From: Marivita hallyeonensis
GTDB lineage: Bacteria; Pseudomonadota; Alphaproteobacteria; Rhodobacterales; Rhodobacteraceae
Length of the DNA: 64,000 nucleotides
Reading direction: 5' to 3'
Assembly: GCF_900129875.1 (NCBI RefSeq)
Contig: NZ_FQXC01000001.1
Span: 744,001 to 808,000, forward strand
Below the pieces are notes generated by a model that saw nothing but the letters and a program-made list of their open reading frames with translations, searched no databases and was not told the origin of the DNA. Position 1 is the stretch's first letter. The number at the start of each line of letters is the position of its first letter. Positions 9,256 to 17,456 of the stretch are shown one piece after another. Made by a program: the position numbers and the translations under genes.

Positions 9256-9355
9256 GGAGGCGCGCGCAGCGCGACGGGGGCAGAGCCCCCACATGTCGGA
9301 TTGCCGAAGGCAATTCGAAACATGCCGAGTTTCTGCATTTCGTGAACACCTGTAC

Positions 9356-9384
9356 TTGACGCCTTTCCCGCATCCCTCTAAGGA
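9356..9384 (+). promoter_or_regulatory. Possible sigma70-type promoter of rpmB
   Basis: TTGACG at 9356-9361 and TAAGGA at 9379-9384 are separated by 17 bases. The -35 box is near consensus and the -10 is weak. It lies about 90 bases upstream of the ribosomal protein L28 gene. Prediction by eye only. Confidence 0.4.
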
Positions 9385-9475
9385 CAGCCAACGAGATTCC
9401 GGGCGCTGCCAGACGGCGCCCTTTCATATTGGTGGAGGGCTTGGGCCTCCCCTTTGACAAGACGAGGATGAACCC

Positions 9476-9766
9476 ATGTCGCGTGTTTGCGAACTGACCG
9501 GTAAAGGCCCGATGACTGGCAACAATGTCAGCCACGCCAACAACAAGACCAAGCGGCGCTTCCTGCCGAACCTGAACGATGTGACGCTGCAGTCCGAAAC
9601 GCTCGGTCGCGGCATCAAGATGCGCATCACGGCCGCGGCGCTGCGCAGCGTCGATCACCGTGGCGGGCTGGACAAGTTCCTGGCCAAGGCAAAGGACACT
9701 GAATTGTCCGCCAACGCCCTGAAGGTGAAGAAGGAAATCGCCAAGGCGCAGGCCGCGCAGGCGTAA
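9476..9766 (+). CDS. rpmB: 50S ribosomal protein L28
   Basis: Large-subunit ribosomal protein of 96 residues. The start [20 protein letters not shown] is the L28 signature, followed by [13 protein letters not shown] and the conserved segment [14 protein letters not shown]. Alphaproteobacterial L28 is about this length, longer than the 78-residue E. coli protein. It is monocistronic: a likely promoter lies upstream and an intrinsic terminator 24 bases after the stop. Confidence 0.96.
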   Translation: MSRVCELTGKGPMTGNNVSHANNKTKRRFLPNLNDVTLQSETLGRGIKMRITAAALRSVDHRGGLDKFLAKAKDTELSANALKVKKEIAKAQAAQA

Positions 9767-9790
9767 CACCCTTTTCCCAACCGGATTGAT

Positions 9791-9823
9791 CAGCCCCGTC
9801 GGACGCTCCGGCGGGGCTGTTTC
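9791..9823 (+). terminator. Intrinsic terminator of rpmB
   Basis: An 8-bp stem, CAGCCCCG with CGGGGCTG (9791-9798/9812-9819), with a GC-rich loop, is followed directly by TTTCC. It lies 24 bases past the rpmB stop. Confidence 0.75.
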
Positions 9824-9868
9824 CATTTGTCACCTTGCGGTCGAACGACCCGGGCGTAGATCGGACAC

Positions 9869-10219
9869 ATGCAACGGCTTTCGCGTCAGATCACATCGCT
9901 ACTGCTGGCACTGGTGATTGCGGTCACCAGCGTCCAGTTCGCCGCGGCGCGGGGTGACTCCACCGCCGTCGCGACGATGGTGATCTGCACCGGAAGTGGT
10001 CCCGTCCATATTCTGGTCGACGAAAACGGCGAACCGACAGGCAAGTTCATTGTCTGCCCCGATTACGCGACCGCATTCTATGCCAATGTCTGGACACCCC
10101 TGCCGGACGCTCTGCGGCATGGGCAATGGCGGGACATCTGGCTGTCGCGAACGGTCGGTCAGCTGTCTCAGGCCCTTGGTGTCCCGACACATGCCCGCGA
10201 TCCACCACCTTTTGTTTGA
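9869..10219 (+). CDS. Small exported protein, DUF2946-like
   Basis: A protein of 116 residues with an N-terminal signal/anchor (ITSLLLALVIAVTSVQFAAA) and a short mature domain containing ICTGSGPVHILVDENGEPTG and VCPDYATAF. As I recall related alphaproteobacterial proteins, these segments read CTG and CPDC. Here the second cysteine of the CPDC site is tyrosine, so any metal site may be altered. It lies 36 bases upstream of the PCu(A)C copper chaperone gene on the same strand, which suggests a role around copper or cytochrome oxidase assembly. Function unknown. Confidence 0.6.
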   Translation: MQRLSRQITSLLLALVIAVTSVQFAAARGDSTAVATMVICTGSGPVHILVDENGEPTGKFIVCPDYATAFYANVWTPLPDALRHGQWRDIWLSRTVGQLSQALGVPTHARDPPPFV

Positions 10220-10255
10220 CGTCTCACGCACTGACATCAAACGAAAGATATCCAA

Positions 10256-10726
10256 ATGTTGAAAAAACCTCTTCTCAGCGGGGCATTGGCCCTTCTTCTG
10301 GCCACGCCCGCCTTTGCGGAGATCAAGATCGAAGACGCCTACGCGCGTTCGGCCTCACCCATGGCGAAATCCGGCGCCGCCTTTCTGGTCATCAGCAATG
10401 AAGGCGGCACAGCCGATCGCCTTCTCGGTGCCCGTTCCGAGATTGCCGCAAGAACTGAATTGCACACGCACCTGTCCGGCGACGGCGGCGTGATGCGCAT
10501 GGTGCATGTCGAAGAGGGATTCGAACTGCCCGCCGACGGCACGATCACCATGCAGCGGGGCGGCAAGCACGTGATGCTCATGGGATTGACGGAGCCGATG
10601 GAGCATGGCGCAACTGTCACGCTGACACTGACCTTCGAACAGGCGGGTGATCTCGTGGTTGAAGTGCCGGTCGATCTGGAGCGTCAGGATCACGGTGCCA
10701 CGATGAAGGGCGATCAGGGCAGCTGA
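10256..10726 (+). CDS. Periplasmic copper chaperone PCu(A)C
   Basis: A cupredoxin-like chaperone of 156 residues that delivers Cu(I) to the CuA or CuB site of cytochrome oxidase. Signal peptide: LLSGALALLLATPAFA. The mature protein begins with the family hallmark IKIEDAYARSASPMAKSGAAF and carries the His/Met copper-binding set (LHTHLSGDGGVMRMVHVEE and KHVMLMGLTEPM). It pairs with the small exported protein upstream and converges with the sirtuin gene, 10 bases apart. Confidence 0.88.
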   Translation: MLKKPLLSGALALLLATPAFAEIKIEDAYARSASPMAKSGAAFLVISNEGGTADRLLGARSEIAARTELHTHLSGDGGVMRMVHVEEGFELPADGTITMQRGGKHVMLMGLTEPMEHGATVTLTLTFEQAGDLVVEVPVDLERQDHGATMKGDQGS

Positions 10727-10736
10727 TCGCGACCAG

Positions 10737-11432
10737 TCATGCCAGCAGACGGTCGACCCACGCGGGCACCGTCTTGCTGGCCGGACCGATGATATGCTCG
10801 TCGAACGCAAAACTCGTGTCGCTGTCCCGCAGGTTCAGCTCTATTGTCGCGGCGCCGGCCATCCGGGCTTCCTCGACAAACCCCGCCGCCGGATAGACCT
10901 GTCCCGAGGTGCCGATCGCCGCGAACAGGTCGCAGGACTGCAGCGCGTCGGCGATGCGCTCCATGTGGTAGGGGAACTCGCCGAACCACACCACGTCCGG
11001 GCGCGCCGCACCGATCCCACACGCCGGGCAAACCTCTCCGGTCTCCATGACGAGCGGTGCGTCCCAGCGGTGGTCACATGCGGCGCAGAGGGCCCGGGAC
11101 AGCTCTCCATGCATATGGATCACCGACGCCCCGGCTTTCTCATGCAGCCCGTCGACATTCTGGGTCACCAGCGTGATCAGGCCGCGCCACGCCGCCTGCA
11201 ACCGTGCCAGCGCCTCATGGGCGGCATTCGGTGCCGCCGCATGCGCCTGTTCCCGCCGGGCGTTGTAAAAACGGTGGACCAGCGCAGGATCACGGGCAAA
11301 GGCCTCGGGCGTGGCGACATCCTCGATCCGGTGCTGCGCCCATAGTCCGCCTTCATCGCGAAACGTGCCCAGACCGCTTTCTGCCGATATGCCGGCGCCG
11401 GTCAGGATCACGATGTTGTCTGTTCGGCGCAT
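10737..11432 (-). CDS. cobB: NAD-dependent protein deacylase, sirtuin (CobB type)
   Basis: Removes acyl groups from lysines using NAD+. All sirtuin landmarks are present: GAGISAESGLGTFRDEGG, TQNVDGLHEKAG, HMHGELSRALCAAC and a CPACG zinc ribbon with four cysteines. The tyrosine and arginine of the class III pocket are in FYNARREQ (Y-x-x-R), as in E. coli CobB and SIRT5, which suggests desuccinylase or demalonylase activity beside deacetylation. The start was set at 11432 behind an AAGGGG sequence. The ATG at 11483 would run into the divergent phosphatase gene. It is 231 residues long. Confidence 0.9.
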   Translation of the reverse strand: MRRTDNIVILTGAGISAESGLGTFRDEGGLWAQHRIEDVATPEAFARDPALVHRFYNARREQAHAAAPNAAHEALARLQAAWRGLITLVTQNVDGLHEKAGASVIHMHGELSRALCAACDHRWDAPLVMETGEVCPACGIGAARPDVVWFGEFPYHMERIADALQSCDLFAAIGTSGQVYPAAGFVEEARMAGAATIELNLRDSDTSFAFDEHIIGPASKTVPAWVDRLLA

Positions 11433-11474
11433 CTTGCCCCTTTTCTTCACGGAAACCCTGCGTTTAGGTGCAGT

Positions 11475-11918
11475 ATGACGCACCGCATCCTCTTTGTCTG
11501 TCTCGGAAACATCTGTCGCTCCCCCACGGCCGAAGCCGTCATGCGCGCGAAGGCTGCGTCACTTGGCATCCCGGTTCAACTGGACAGCGCGGGAACGGCG
11601 TCCTGGCACACGGGGAAGCCGCCCTATGGTCCGATGCAGGTGGCGGCGCAGGCGCGGGGGTATGATATGTCGGCTTTGCGCGCGCGGCAGGTCCAGCCCT
11701 CGGATGCCAAGGGCTTCGACCTGATCGTGGCCATGGACGAAGAGAACCGGCGCGATTTGGCGCATCTGTCACGGCCCGTGACGCTCTTTACCGACTACGC
11801 ACCGCATCTCGCGGCGACCGAGGTACCGGATCCGTATTACACGCGGGATTTTGACGGGGCCTTGGCCCTGATCGAAGCCTGTGCCGACGGGCTGCTCGCA
11901 TCACTCAAACCGGGCTGA
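11475..11918 (+). CDS. Low-molecular-weight protein-tyrosine phosphatase
   Basis: A cytoplasmic phosphatase of 147 residues. The catalytic P-loop C-x5-R-S appears as VCLGNICRSPTAEAV at the N terminus. The general-acid aspartate is in VPDPYYTRDFDGAL near the C terminus. Members remove phosphate from tyrosine or, in related enzymes, from arginine or low-molecular compounds. The gene is divergent from the sirtuin gene with 42 bases between starts. It stands alone, with no tyrosine kinase or polysaccharide export genes beside it. Confidence 0.9.
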   Translation: MTHRILFVCLGNICRSPTAEAVMRAKAASLGIPVQLDSAGTASWHTGKPPYGPMQVAAQARGYDMSALRARQVQPSDAKGFDLIVAMDEENRRDLAHLSRPVTLFTDYAPHLAATEVPDPYYTRDFDGALALIEACADGLLASLKPG

Positions 11919-11952
11919 CCTGCTCCGCAACCAAAACAAGACGCGTGCGTTC

Positions 11953-11992
11953 AAAAAATGGGGCAAGCCTCGGACGATCCGAGCCTGCCCCA
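11953..11992 (-). terminator. Intrinsic terminator of the DksA-like gene
   Basis: Nested stems TGGGGCA with TGCCCCA and CTCGGA with TCCGAG (11959-11992) are followed on the minus strand by six T residues (complement of 11953-11958). It lies 21 bases beyond the stop of the minus-strand gene. Confidence 0.8.
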
Positions 11993-12012
11993 TATGGGTG
12001 GTTGTCAGTGCG

Positions 12013-12333
12013 TCACGCTCCCCGCGCGCACCTCCGGCATAACGCCGCTTCAGGCACCGCAACCAACCGTTCGTCCGAAATCGTCTCCCCACATTTCGGA
12101 CAAATGCCATATGTTCCCTCTTCGATCCGTGCGAGCGCCGCATCGATCTTGCGCAGCTCCTCCAATTCGACGTTCCCAAGCGCCTCCAGAACCTCGTCGC
12201 CCTGCCGCTCCGACGCCCGGTCTTCCCAATCCTTCGGCATCGGATCGTCGAGCTTGTCCTCGATCTCCAACAGGTCGCCGGCCAGCTCGGCCCGGCGTTT
12301 CAGCAGGATGTCCTTGAAGTCTTGTGGCGTCAC
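12013..12333 (-). CDS. TraR/DksA family zinc-finger protein
   Basis: A protein of 106 residues with a coiled-coil N-terminal half (DFKDILLKRRAELAGDLLEIE) and a C4 zinc finger at the C terminus (CPKCGETISDERL and CRRC). It is shorter than E. coli DksA (151 residues), like the small DksA paralogues of alphaproteobacteria, which bind the secondary channel of RNA polymerase and alter initiation under stress. The tip acidic residues DWEDRASER include the D-x-x-D/A type motif. It has its own intrinsic terminator and borders the accessory region. Confidence 0.88.
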   Translation of the reverse strand: MTPQDFKDILLKRRAELAGDLLEIEDKLDDPMPKDWEDRASERQGDEVLEALGNVELEELRKIDAALARIEEGTYGICPKCGETISDERLVAVPEAALCRRCARGA

Positions 12334-12616
12334 CAGTTCCCTCCTCGCATTGAACTTATGTCAAAGATGGCATGTGTTGCGGCACAGCACTTTGATTTGG
12401 CTCAAGCGAAATTGGCAACACTTCGGGGGGCGGTGCGGGCGGACTCGTGACCAGAGGCACACCAGATCATGCAGGGTACTACAGCCCATGGTGGCATCTG
12501 TGCCACTTTGGTCAAAATCTTGGGGCGGTGTTGCACGCGCACTTGATCGGGCTGCATCCCAGCGCTACCTCACCGGCATTAGGTGCATAGACGCGGTATG
12601 CAATTCTGACGCACGG

Positions 12617-12655
12617 GGCCAGGGCTGAGGGATCAGCGTCTGGCCTCGTCTTTTT
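12617..12655 (+). terminator. Orphan intrinsic terminator
   Basis: GGCCAG pairs with CTGGCC, with an inner GCTGA/TCAGC stem, and is followed by TCG-TC-TTTTT. No gene ends upstream on this strand, so it could terminate an unannotated small RNA. Confidence 0.55.
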
Positions 12656-13203
12656 CGAACAGGGAAAAAGTAGAAGACGTCAGGTGCTCAGACGCGGTCT
12701 TTGCAATATGGCCGAAGCCACAATCCTGACGCCTTCCGGAACATCCGGACCCGAAAGCCCTTCCGTTCGTTTGCCTCCACTCCGAAGAGCGTCGAGCATA
12801 GCGGGATCGACCCTTGCGGACCGTCCCCCCTACCGACCCCGGCTTGCACCGGTTCCGGCCACACGAGGGCTTTATGCGCTGCCTTCCCGGTTTTGCTTCA
12901 AAGAAGCGCGCCGTTTCGACCTGCGTCCTGACACTCTCAACACGGGGTCCGTTTGACTTGCGCCGCCCTTCTCCCGCTCCAGCCCCAGAAGACCTTCGCG
13001 TCCCGCTCCGGGTCTTGCGACCCCTTGCGTTAAGAAGAGGCTCACCCAGACACCCCGAGTCGCGCAACAGAAATTTCGCGGCTTCGTGACATTTCTTGGG
13101 GAGGAAATTGTTGATAAGTCTCAGGAAATTCTGTGTGCCGCACAGGTTTTGCGCGGTTTATGAACGGGTTAGGGGGGATGCCGCAGCGCCGCGTCGCGCA
13201 ATT

Positions 13204-13223
13204 GGTGCGTGAGATCACGCACC
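13204..13223. repeat. Perfect hairpin at the edge of direct repeat A
   Basis: GGTGCGTGA and its exact complement TCACGCACC are separated by GA. The hairpin abuts the CCCTACGGC that starts the direct repeat. Similar GTGCGTGA hairpins are, from memory, scattered in genomes of this family. Confidence 0.55.
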
Positions 13224-13389
13224 CTACGGCACGGCTCGGAACTCGGGCAGAGGATGGCCGCGGACTGCCGCTCCAACCTTTGGTCACTGCACTTTATGGC
13301 AGCCAAATCCGAACATCCTCAACCGTCGCGCAGGTGTCCCCAAAGCGGCTGGCCGGGGGGCAGCCATCCGCTGCCCGAGGGCGCCTCGC
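13222..13389. repeat. Long direct repeat, copy A (~168 bp)
   Basis: This segment recurs at 13984-14151 with a constant offset of 762 bases and about nine in ten bases identical. Shared blocks include GGCCGCGGACTGCCG, CACTTTATGGCAGCCAAATC and CAGGTGTCCCCAAAGCGGCT. The two copies bracket the DUF4160/DUF2442 gene pair. Confidence 0.85.
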
Positions 13390-13427
13390 GCTGTTCCTCG
13401 AGCGGTTTTCGCTGAACAAAACAGGTG

Positions 13428-13664
13428 TCAGGCAGCCGAGTCCGTCGCGCCGCGACCGTTCAGCAAAGCGGGGACCGAGATGTCCTCATCCAAACTCGGC
13501 CAATGCAGGCCGAATGCGCTGATCTCAAAATCCGCGCGTTGTTCCGGCGTTGCCTCTGCAAGGCGGGGGAACCACGCCAAGGGCACGCCAAGGACCCGCC
13601 CATCCTCCAGTGTCACCCACATCTTCGCCGAGTCGAACGTGATCTCAGTCGCCAAAGTGCTCAT
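13428..13664 (-). CDS. DUF2442 domain-containing protein
   Basis: A protein of 78 residues with the DUF2442 pattern: VTLEDGRVLGVPLAWFPRL, then the helix A-T-P-E-Q-R and the C-terminal GLHWPSLDEDISVPALL. Proteins of this family are commonly encoded next to DUF4160 proteins and have been proposed as the antitoxin-like partner. The start at 13664 was chosen because it matches the usual N terminus and overlaps the end of the upstream DUF4160 gene by 20 bases, indicating coupling. The pair is bracketed by long direct repeats. Confidence 0.8.
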   Translation of the reverse strand: MSTLATEITFDSAKMWVTLEDGRVLGVPLAWFPRLAEATPEQRADFEISAFGLHWPSLDEDISVPALLNGRGATDSAA

Positions 13665-13887
13665 TCCACGCCTCCTCGATCCGTTCGGCTTTGTCCTCCA
13701 CGATCCGCATAAGCGTTCGCAGCGTTCGAAAATCAAACCCATGATACCGCGCGGTCTTCACCGGATGAAGCCAGATCTTTGCTTCGCCGCCACCGCCCGT
13801 GACATGAATGTGAATGGGTTCGCGCGGGTCTCCCTCGTTCGAATAGAAGAAAAAGCGATACCCTTGCTGGCGGAAGACTGTTGGCAT
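13645..13887 (-). CDS. DUF4160 domain-containing protein
   Basis: A protein of 80 residues with the typical DUF4160 layout: MPTVFRQQGYRFFFYSNEGD, PIHIHVTGGGGEAKIWLHPV, and a helical end with EDKAERIEEAWNEHFGD. The His-x-His motif (HIHV) is conserved in the family. It is thought to be the toxin-like half of a small two-gene module with DUF2442, although the activity is unproven. A start at 13920 is also possible, but 13887 gives the standard N terminus. It is the first gene of the pair. Confidence 0.8.
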   Translation of the reverse strand: MPTVFRQQGYRFFFYSNEGDPREPIHIHVTGGGGEAKIWLHPVKTARYHGFDFRTLRTLMRIVEDKAERIEEAWNEHFGD

Positions 13888-13983
13888 GGACCTGTGTGGC
13901 TCGAAGCGAACCGGCACCATCGCGCAATTTGGTAATCAATCCGTTAAGGAGTGGAGAGGGGTAGATTAAGTGAGGGCGCAGCC

Positions 13984-14151
13984 CCCTACGGCATAGCCCT
14001 GAACTCGGGCAGGTGAGGGCCGCGGACTGCCGATCCAACCCATGGCCACCGCACTTTATGGCAGCCAAATCCGAACACCCTTAACCGTCGCGCAGGTGTC
14101 CCCAAAGCGGCTGGCCGGGGGGCGGCCATCCGCTACCCGAGCGCGCCACGC
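13984..14151. repeat. Long direct repeat, copy B (~168 bp)
   Basis: Second copy of the repeat at 13222-13389, same orientation. It lies just upstream of the DUF4160/DUF2442 operon and ends 71 bases before the 3' end of the AT-rich DUF2971 gene. Confidence 0.85.
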
Positions 14152-14222
14152 CGCCTAAATCCAAGATTCTACATTTTCGGTATACCGGATTTGGCATCAG
14201 AATCGTTCGATATGACAACGAA

Positions 14223-15071
14223 CTACAACCGACTGATACCAATTTTATAAGTATTTTTCTCGGTGTTTGTTTGAAATAGCTCCAAACGACTGGAGTATCT
14301 TTCTATAACCGATGTGCGGACATCCTTATCCATACGCAAACCAAGTATCATGCCTTTCAACTCAATCGAAGGAACATGGTAATACGCGGAACCGTCTTCA
14401 GACTTATGCTGAATCCGCCATTCCTTCTCATACTCCCAAACACATGGCTTCTGACGCACAAGAGCATCAAAAATTCGGTCCCTGTCTTCGTCAAACTTGC
14501 CCTTGAGTTCATCTTGGTTTGTAAACTTTATTACATCAATTGTTGTAATTTCGGGTCGATCATCTGAGTATATGATGCTCATAGGAAGATATTCATTTGC
14601 GAAATGATCATCTTGGTCTGTGACGCCAAAGATCAGGCAAACGCCGCTGTGACTGTCTGCATAATGACTCCACATCAAAATATTGTCGTTAATTTCGCTA
14701 AAGCATGCTATGAGTGTCTTTTGTCTTTCAAGTTCAAGCATCTTCTCGATGATTTTGTTCTCTAGTTGTCTGTTTTTATAGCTCCATTTAAACCATTTCT
14801 TTTCCCTCTGGCGTTGTTTTCGAGGAAGATTTCCAAATTTCTTCTCGAATGATTTTTCAGAAACAACCAGCTTGCGCTTTAGATGATCTTCTTCAAACTT
14901 CTTTATGTCGCGAACTTTGCTCGTGTTGTAGTAGGGAAAGCAGTCAAAAGGGTCGTTTTGAGCGACGATTGGACTCAGAAAGAGATTGCTATTTAGAGCA
15001 TTGTCAATTTCATCAAAGAAGTAGGGAGTTGAAGCCGAGCGATACCTAAATATTGACCTTGGAATATCCAT
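14223..15071 (-). CDS. DUF2971 domain-containing protein (AT-rich, probably acquired)
   Basis: A protein of 282 residues with the DUF2971 signature: FRYRSASTPYFFDEIDNAL at the start, IACFSEINDNILMWSHYADS followed by HSGVCLIF, and later VWEYEKEWRI. The biochemical role is unknown. Relatives often sit in accessory and defence islands. Codon use is strikingly AT-rich compared with every neighbour (many AAA, ATT, TTT), indicating recent horizontal transfer. It is rich in lysine and charged residues and has no signal peptide. It lies between direct repeat B and lepA as a single gene. Confidence 0.82.
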   Translation of the reverse strand: MDIPRSIFRYRSASTPYFFDEIDNALNSNLFLSPIVAQNDPFDCFPYYNTSKVRDIKKFEEDHLKRKLVVSEKSFEKKFGNLPRKQRQREKKWFKWSYKNRQLENKIIEKMLELERQKTLIACFSEINDNILMWSHYADSHSGVCLIFGVTDQDDHFANEYLPMSIIYSDDRPEITTIDVIKFTNQDELKGKFDEDRDRIFDALVRQKPCVWEYEKEWRIQHKSEDGSAYYHVPSIELKGMILGLRMDKDVRTSVIERYSSRLELFQTNTEKNTYKIGISRL

Positions 15072-15131
15072 ATTGTTACGATAACCATTGAGCGTATTTG
15101 GTCAATCAACTTCAGTTACAGTAAGCTCTAT

Positions 15132-16934
15132 TCAACTATCCATCTTCAAGGCCGAAATAAACGCCTCTTGCGGGATATCGACCCGCCCAAACTGGCGCAT
15201 CTTTTTCTTACCGGCTTTCTGCTTTTCCAGCAGCTTCTTCTTCCGGGTGGCATCCCCGCCATAACACTTGGCCGTCACGTCCTTGCGCAACGCCGCCAGG
15301 GTCTCACGTGCGATGACCTTGCCGCCAATCGCTGCCTGGATCGGGATCTTGAACATGTGGCGCGGGATCAGGTCTTTTAGCTTCTCGCACATCGCGCGGC
15401 CCCGCATCTCGGCGCGATCCCGGTGGACCATCGTTGACAAGGCATCCACCGGTTCGTCGTTCACGAGGATCTGCATCTTCACGAGATTGTCCTCGCGGTA
15501 GCCGATCATCTGATAATCAAACGACGCATAGCCCTTCGTCACCGATTTCAGCCGGTCGTAGAAATCGAACACAACCTCGTTGAGCGGCAGGTCGTAAACC
15601 ACCATCGCACGGCTGCCGGCATAGGTCAGGTCGAGCTGGATGCCGCGGCGGTCCTGGCAGAGCTTCAGCACGTCGCCAAGGAAATCGTCCGGCACCAGAA
15701 TCGTCGCCTTGATGCGCGGCTCCTCAAGGTGATCGACCTTCGACAGGTCGGGCATGTCGGCCGGGTTGTGCAGCTCGATCATCTCGCCGTCTTTCATGTA
15801 GACGTGATAGATCACGCTCGGCGCGGTGGTGATGAGCTCGATGTCATACTCGCGCTCGATCCGGTCGCGCACCACTTCGAGGTGCAAGAGCCCCAAGAAC
15901 CCGCAGCGGAAACCGAAGCCCAATGCGGCGGAGCTTTCCATCTCGTACGAGAAGGACGCATCGTTCAGCGCCAGTTTGTCGATGGCCTCGCGCAGGTCTT
16001 CGAATTCGGCGGAATCGACCGGGAACAGTCCGCAGAACACCACCGGGACGGAGGGTTTGAAACCGGGCAGGGGCGTTTCGGTCTGACGCTTCTCATGTGT
16101 GATGGTGTCACCGACGCGGGTGTCGCGCACCTGCTTGATCGACGCGTTGAGGTAGCCGATCTCGCCCGGTCCAAGCGACTCTACCGATGTCATCGCCGGG
16201 CGGTAGACGCCCACATCGTCCACGTCATAGGTGCCGCCCGTCTTCATCATGCGGATGCGGTCGCCCTTTTTGAGCGTGCCCTCGATGATCCGCACGATAC
16301 AGATCACGCCCAAGTACTGGTCGTACTTGCTGTCCACCAGCATCGCCTTGAGCGGCGCGTTGGGGTCACCCTGTTTCGGCGCGGGCAGACGGTGCACAAT
16401 GGCTTCCAGCACGTCCGGAATGCCCAGACCTGTCTTCGCGCTGATCTCGACCGCGTCATGCGCTTCGATCCCGATCACGTCCTCGATCTGCTCGCGCACA
16501 CGGTCGGGTTCGGCGGCCGGCAGGTCCACCTTGTTCAGAACCGGCACGATCTCGTGGTCGGCGTCGATGGCCTGATACACGTTCGCCAGCGTTTGCGCCT
16601 CGACGCCCTGGCTCGCGTCCACCACCAGAAGCGATCCCTCGACCGCCTGCATCGACCGGCTGACCTCGTAGCCGAAATCCACATGCCCCGGCGTGTCGAT
16701 GAGGTTCAGAACGTAGGTCTCACCATCCTGCGCCTTGTATTCAATGCGCACGGTGTTGGCCTTGATCGTGATGCCGCGCTCGCGCTCGATATCCATGCTG
16801 TCGAGCAGTTGCTCTTTCATGTCCCGGTCCGCGACCGTGTTGGTCGATTGAATCAAGCGGTCGGCCAGGGTGGATTTCCCGTGGTCGATATGGGCAACGA
16901 TGGAGAAGTTGCGGATGCGCGAAAGCTCTGTCAT
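15132..16934 (-). CDS. lepA: Elongation factor 4 (LepA)
   Basis: A ribosome-associated translational GTPase of 600 residues, the normal length. G1 motif [15 protein letters not shown]3 [15 protein letters not shown] and G4 NKVDLP are present, with the EF4-specific C-terminal domain near the end ([20 protein letters not shown]). The start was set at 16934 ([19 protein letters not shown]), which fits the family. The upstream extension of the frame is not conserved-looking. It is the last housekeeping gene bordering the accessory patch at 12.3-15.1 kb. Confidence 0.97.
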   Translation of the reverse strand: MTELSRIRNFSIVAHIDHGKSTLADRLIQSTNTVADRDMKEQLLDSMDIERERGITIKANTVRIEYKAQDGETYVLNLIDTPGHVDFGYEVSRSMQAVEGSLLVVDASQGVEAQTLANVYQAIDADHEIVPVLNKVDLPAAEPDRVREQIEDVIGIEAHDAVEISAKTGLGIPDVLEAIVHRLPAPKQGDPNAPLKAMLVDSKYDQYLGVICIVRIIEGTLKKGDRIRMMKTGGTYDVDDVGVYRPAMTSVESLGPGEIGYLNASIKQVRDTRVGDTITHEKRQTETPLPGFKPSVPVVFCGLFPVDSAEFEDLREAIDKLALNDASFSYEMESSAALGFGFRCGFLGLLHLEVVRDRIEREYDIELITTAPSVIYHVYMKDGEMIELHNPADMPDLSKVDHLEEPRIKATILVPDDFLGDVLKLCQDRRGIQLDLTYAGSRAMVVYDLPLNEVVFDFYDRLKSVTKGYASFDYQMIGYREDNLVKMQILVNDEPVDALSTMVHRDRAEMRGRAMCEKLKDLIPRHMFKIPIQAAIGGKVIARETLAALRKDVTAKCYGGDATRKKKLLEKQKAGKKKMRQFGRVDIPQEAFISALKMDS

Positions 16935-17108
16935 GGGGCGGATATGATGCGGTTTTGGGGTCCGGTCAAGGTGGCGCGTCAGCCGCGCATCGATTGACAA
17001 AAGGTGATTTGAAAAGCCGCGTCGTTTGCGGCATGCTCCCGGCATCGTTGTTCCGCAAAACCTGGGCGTCAGACCCGCACGCGGAACGTTGCAAAGCGAG
17101 CAGGCGGC

Positions 17109-17456
17109 ATGAAACTCTTACTTGCGATGATGGTCTTGGCCTTGGCGGCGGGATGTGGCGGCTCCCGGTTCGACGGGGGCGACAGCGGTACCGTGACGCG
17201 GTTGTCCAGCGGTCCGATCAGCCGGGCCTGTCTCACATCGGATCGAAAGGCGCGCAATTCGCGCCTGTGCGGGTGCATTCAGACCGTGGCGGACCGGTCC
17301 CTGTCGGGCGCGGATCAGCGCAAGGCGGCGCGGTTCTTCCGCGACCCGCAGCGCGCGATGGACGTCAAGATGTCGAAAACCCCATCAGACGACGCCTTCT
17401 GGGAGCGCTACACTGCGTTCGCGACGCGATCCGAGACGTCCTGCCGCGGCTACTGA
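17109..17456 (+). CDS. Conserved small lipoprotein of unknown function
   Basis: A protein of 115 residues with a lipoprotein signal: a short hydrophobic stretch ending in the lipobox LAAGC at about residues 12-16. The mature part is cysteine-bearing ([26 protein letters not shown]) and probably disulfide-bonded in the periplasm. Family members are frequent in this bacterial family. Some database entries call them arginine transporters, which nothing in the sequence supports. The 3' end overlaps the convergent hydrolase gene by seven bases. Confidence 0.7.
   Translation: MKLLLAMMVLALAAGCGGSRFDGGDSGTVTRLSSGPISRACLTSDRKARNSRLCGCIQTVADRSLSGADQRKAARFFRDPQRAMDVKMSKTPSDDAFWERYTAFATRSETSCRGY

Larger units (their letters stand above)
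12334..13427. other. 1.1-kb intergenic region without convincing genes
   Basis: Several short frames occur but none has plausible composition, an RBS or recognisable family features. The region holds an intrinsic terminator-like hairpin (12617-12655), a perfect 9-bp hairpin (13204-13223) and the first copy of a long direct repeat (13222-13389). It may contain a small RNA ending at the terminator, or decayed remnants of a former gene. Confidence 0.5.

Noticed and set aside
9034-9475. Small frames in the gap before rpmB
   Set aside because: They run across the inverted-repeat element, change frame at its arms and have no RBS.
12633-13067. Minus-strand frame of 144 codons in the gap beside the DksA-like gene
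   Set aside because: Arg/Ser/Gly-rich low-quality composition, no RBS, no recognisable domain.
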